From: Chitinophaga vietnamensis
Lineage (GTDB): Bacteria; Bacteroidota; Bacteroidia; Chitinophagales; Chitinophagaceae
NCBI RefSeq assembly: GCF_902167635.1
Contig: NZ_CABHMS010000009.1
Coordinates: forward strand, 186,001 to 250,000
Direction of reading: 5' to 3'
DNA: 64,000 nt
Positions 62,301-64,000 of the stretch are shown here, piece after piece. The stretch's first letter is position 1. Each line of letters starts with the position of its first letter. A model generated the notes under the pieces. The model was not told the origin of the DNA and did no database searches. It saw only the letters and a program-made list of their open reading frames with translations. The translations under genes and the position numbers were made by a program.

Positions 62301-62691
62301 GTGGCGGAGGCACGGGCAGCAGTTCGTCGGTCTTCTTTCGGATGATGATAATATTTTTTGTGATGACGTAAGAAAGGGGTTGCCCTTTCAAACACTCTTC
62401 CAGCACGGATTCTACCGATGCGTCTTTCACATCGATATCAATATTGCCGCTATGACGGATCAATTTATTGTCATAGAGCATAGAGAGACCGCTCTGTTCC
62501 TGAATGGCGGTCAGTACCTTTCCCAGGGGTACATTCTTCCTGGAGATCGTGATCTTCTGCGAGTATCCGGCGGCACTTACGTGGAGAAAGCCGACCAGAA
62601 GCAGCACGGTAGTTAGTTTCATTATCCACAACAGTTTTGACAGCAAAGAACCGCGGGCGGACACGGTTTTGCATAGTACGAGCAGATGCAT
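59332..62691 (-). CDS. SusC/RagA-family TonB-dependent transporter with STN domain
   Basis: A 1119-residue protein. A signal sequence (WIMKLTTVLLLVGFLHVSA) is preceded by 23 residues from ATG 62691; ATG 62622 is the alternative start. Then the STN domain (NVPLGKVLTAIQEQSGLSML, residues 45-120), a carboxypeptidase-like domain (NGQVVDEAGQAVPGATVYI), plug (YVVDGIPLPNLF, MSVLTGASAAALYGSQAANG) and barrel to the end (ASIKVSF). The STN domain signals to a FecR protein, encoded just upstream, so import and gene expression are linked. Substrate unknown. Confidence 0.95.
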   Translation of the reverse strand: MHLLVLCKTVSARGSLLSKLLWIMKLTTVLLLVGFLHVSAAGYSQKITISRKNVPLGKVLTAIQEQSGLSMLYDNKLIRHSGNIDIDVKDASVESVLEECLKGQPLSYVITKNIIIIRKKTDELLPVPPPQVINGQVVDEAGQAVPGATVYIRELKKGTLTNPSGKFNIRGIMPGTYTLSVTFIGFEPQEKIVKVEDGDVMVTITLKVAVNKLQETVVTALGLTKTSKSVTYNVQTIAGSDVNTVKDPSFVNALTGKVAGVTINSSSAGIGGSTRVVMRGVKSLFFNNNVLYVVDGIPLPNLFSSSQATNVFGGTDGGDGIANFNPEDIESMSVLTGASAAALYGSQAANGVILITTRKGSAGNTRVNFTSGATAYKPFVLPDEQTTYGSQPGSYLSWGAKLQQPFNYKISDFFQTGTNFTNAVDVATGSEKSQTYVSAAAVNSKGIIPGNRFTRYNFSARNTSTFFNDKLNLDVSAMYLTQTQENPMRPGQYYNPLLPLYLFPRGDTISHYQQYERFDPNRNFYTQYWPYGDLGFQAQNPWWIIHRNLFNNKRDRFMGTLALKYNINDWLYVQGRVKLDNTNDTYDSQMYASTIKLLAGGGDNGAYNHSTMNTKQVYADVMMTMNKKFKDFSLLATIGSSIVDNKTNGFGAGGRLLTIPNFFSLTNIDAVNSRPTQDITRDQAQAVFFSGQLGYKNRLFLEATARNEWSSALAFTDQSSFFYPSVGLSGIVSDMVKLPAFISYLKVRTSLSDVGNAPAAYLSNPTYAMVNGTPAPITTRPFSTLHPEKTTSFEAGADLRLFKDRVNFHFTYYDANTRNQIFKVTPSAAVGVSAYYVNAGKVQNKGIEASLGYNGRFGNVEWNPNLTFTLNRNKIIEMLPPFQDPYTGKLTSQDSLVAASSGSYEMVLAKGGSTGDIYAQGLQRNADGSLVTDDKGFPVISKTFTKVGSVNPDFNLGFNNSLNYKNFTLSFLIDARVGGKVISATQSIMDFYGVSVASADARDKGGVTVNGKLVDAQTYYSKVAGANGGSTGAMGEYVYSATNVRLRELSFGYNLPGKWFNDKVRNIRISLIARNLWMIYNKAPYDPESVAATGTYFQGFDYFNPPSLKNYGASIKVSF

Positions 62692-62898
62692 ACCTTTGTT
62701 TAGTTTAGGTTTAATAAAAAATAGCAGTAAAGGGCATTTTTTTGAACCTGGGCATATCAGGCCGGGAGTGCTTCCAACGCTCCTGGCTTATTTTTACCGC
62801 AGGTTCAACCGGGATATTTATTGTTGTATCATTGTTTTTCCCACACGTGGCGGGTGGTTATCACGACATATTTATTTTGGTTTGATTTACAGGTGGAA

Positions 62899-64000
62899 TT
62901 ATTGCATTACGATCAATTGTTTTCCATTCAATTTACAGTGCACATCGCTTAGTTCCAGTGCTTTCAGCACTTCTGACAGATATACTGCTCTTGATATTTT
63001 ACCAGTGAATTCATGGTCGGGTACCTGACCCACGTATACTACGCTCAGGTCGTACCAGCGTGCGATCTGCCGCATCAGTTCCGGCAAGCTGTTACCGTCG
63101 AACTGGAAGTAGCCATTTTTCCAGGCCACGGCTTGTTCGATATCGGCGTGTTGCGCCAGCAGCGGGTTAGCGCCAGGTATCAGTTGTCCTTGCTGGCCCG
63201 GCGACAGTTGCAATGCGCCATTCATACCGTTGATCCTCACTGCTCCTTTCAGCAGGGTAGTTTTCACGGCTGCTTCTTCCGCATAGGCATTCACATTGAA
63301 TTGCGTGCCCAACACGTCTACGGTGCCTCCTCTCATTTTTACGGAAAAAGGTTTGCCTGCCGATGCAGCTACATCAAAGTAAGCTTCGCCGGTGAGTTCC
63401 ACCATGCGGGAGGTACCATTCATGCTGGCCGGGAAACGCAGAGATGACGCGGCATTCAGCCATACATGGCTGCCATCCGGCAGCTCGATATGATACTGGC
63501 CGCCATTAGGAGTGGTGATGGTATTGTATTGCACCGGGCCGGAAGTACCGTCGGTATTATATGCCAGCTTGCCGCTGGCCAGTTTGATCACCTTGGTACC
63601 GCCTTGTTGTGATAACACACCGTCGTGGGCGCTGTCGAGCACGATGGTGGAACCATCTGCCAGAGTAAGCACGGCACGGTTTCCACCGGGCGCGGGGTCG
63701 AGGCGCTGTGTCGCGCTGATCTCCGGCCTGGCTTTGCGATATTGTTTATATACAACCGAACCTGCTATCACCATTAGTGCGAGTGTGGCGGCAACGGCTA
63801 TTTTTTTGCCATACAGTACAAAGAAGCCAGGACGGGGCGCTGGTTCCTCTGCCAGGTCGAGCTGGTCGAGCCTAGCCTCCAGCGCGGCTTTCGCGGCTTC
63901 GGGCATAGCGGGGTATGCACGAAATTCTTCGGGCACATTTTCACACTGATCCAGTGTAGCGTGAAAGTCTGCAGGCGCTACTTCGTGCAGCCAGGAGGCC
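62899..64000 (-). CDS. FecR anti-sigma factor (N-terminus outside window)
   Basis: The frame stays open to the window edge; the GTG at 63936 is not needed as a start. Visible: part of the cytoplasmic anti-sigma region, a membrane helix (KIAVAATLALMVIAGSVVY), the FecR core (NRAVLTLADGSTIVLDSAHD, MVELTGEAYFDVAASAGKPF, VLGTQFNVNAYAEEAAVK) and the C-terminal DUF4974/STN-like domain (ELMRQIARWYDLSVVYVG, HCKLNGKQLIVMQ). It holds an ECF sigma factor until the STN-type SusC signals. The sigma gene is probably just beyond the window. Confidence 0.92.
   Translation of the reverse strand, partial: ASWLHEVAPADFHATLDQCENVPEEFRAYPAMPEAAKAALEARLDQLDLAEEPAPRPGFFVLYGKKIAVAATLALMVIAGSVVYKQYRKARPEISATQRLDPAPGGNRAVLTLADGSTIVLDSAHDGVLSQQGGTKVIKLASGKLAYNTDGTSGPVQYNTITTPNGGQYHIELPDGSHVWLNAASSLRFPASMNGTSRMVELTGEAYFDVAASAGKPFSVKMRGGTVDVLGTQFNVNAYAEEAAVKTTLLKGAVRINGMNGALQLSPGQQGQLIPGANPLLAQHADIEQAVAWKNGYFQFDGNSLPELMRQIARWYDLSVVYVGQVPDHEFTGKISRAVYLSEVLKALELSDVHCKLNGKQLIVMQ

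Noticed and set aside
1-64000. tRNA, rRNA or other structural RNA genes
   Set aside because: No cloverleaf-like stretch, rRNA segment or recognisable riboswitch was found in the intergenic regions; a covariance-model search was not possible.

Overview
The window comes from a member of the Bacteroidota, most likely a Chitinophaga-like species of the Chitinophagaceae. The evidence is two SusC/SusD pairs, a FecR anti-sigma factor beside an STN-domain SusC, DUF4407 and DUF3137 genes, a MerR/B12-type regulator, and many promoters with the Bacteroidota -7 box TAnnTTTG instead of a -10 box. Housekeeping DNA is near 50% GC. No tRNA, rRNA, CRISPR array, transposase or prophage was seen.

Layout. 1-4565: the end of an RHS polymorphic toxin gene, followed by an AT-rich array of small immunity genes ending in a barstar homologue; short toxin-tail-like reading frames precede or overlap several of the immunity genes. 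4670-7817: a DUF3137 three-gene membrane operon and a DUF6807 (PmoA-like) protein. 7962-10443: an intracellular C25/caspase-like peptidase with two small partners, possibly a reduced MoxR-vWA-propeller type conflict module. 10440-16099: dipeptide epimerase, malQ and dnaK. 16356-35656: mostly core genes (OmpA, porin-like protein, argS, TPR protein, cdd, lepB, MerR, hydrolase, sigma-54 regulator with a frameshift, GrpB family, cysE-cysM, pdhB, thiolase, dnaG, thyA-folA). 36021-41790: SusC/SusD and proline dehydrogenase. 41975-48744: lone FecR-like lipoprotein, dienelactone hydrolase, a TetR-hydrolase pair with matching operator sites, and a LytS/DUF4407/LytR signalling operon. 48862-57434: the most unusual region. 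57677-64000: SusD, STN-type SusC and FecR of a sigma/anti-sigma controlled nutrient uptake locus.

The 48862-57434 region is one tightly packed minus-strand unit. It has a LuxR-type regulator, two small papain-fold-like proteins starting MKLP, a subtilisin-like protease of the PatA/PatG type, two separate proteins each carrying the C-terminal PatG-type domain, a LamG plus beta-propeller protein without a signal peptide, two small peptides with repeated CxxxC motifs and a shared YAGxPA leader motif, and a Hint-domain lipoprotein. I read it as a split PatG-like peptide or effector maturation system with no YcaO cyclase in view. The function is inferred and untested.

A second theme is intergenic structure. 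Five long inverted repeats built from variants of the words GGATTTA and AATTACGG, with arms of about 36 to 85 bp, lie between genes. One lies exactly between two divergent -7 boxes, so these elements cannot all be simple terminators. A cluster of four REP-like elements lies downstream of dnaG.
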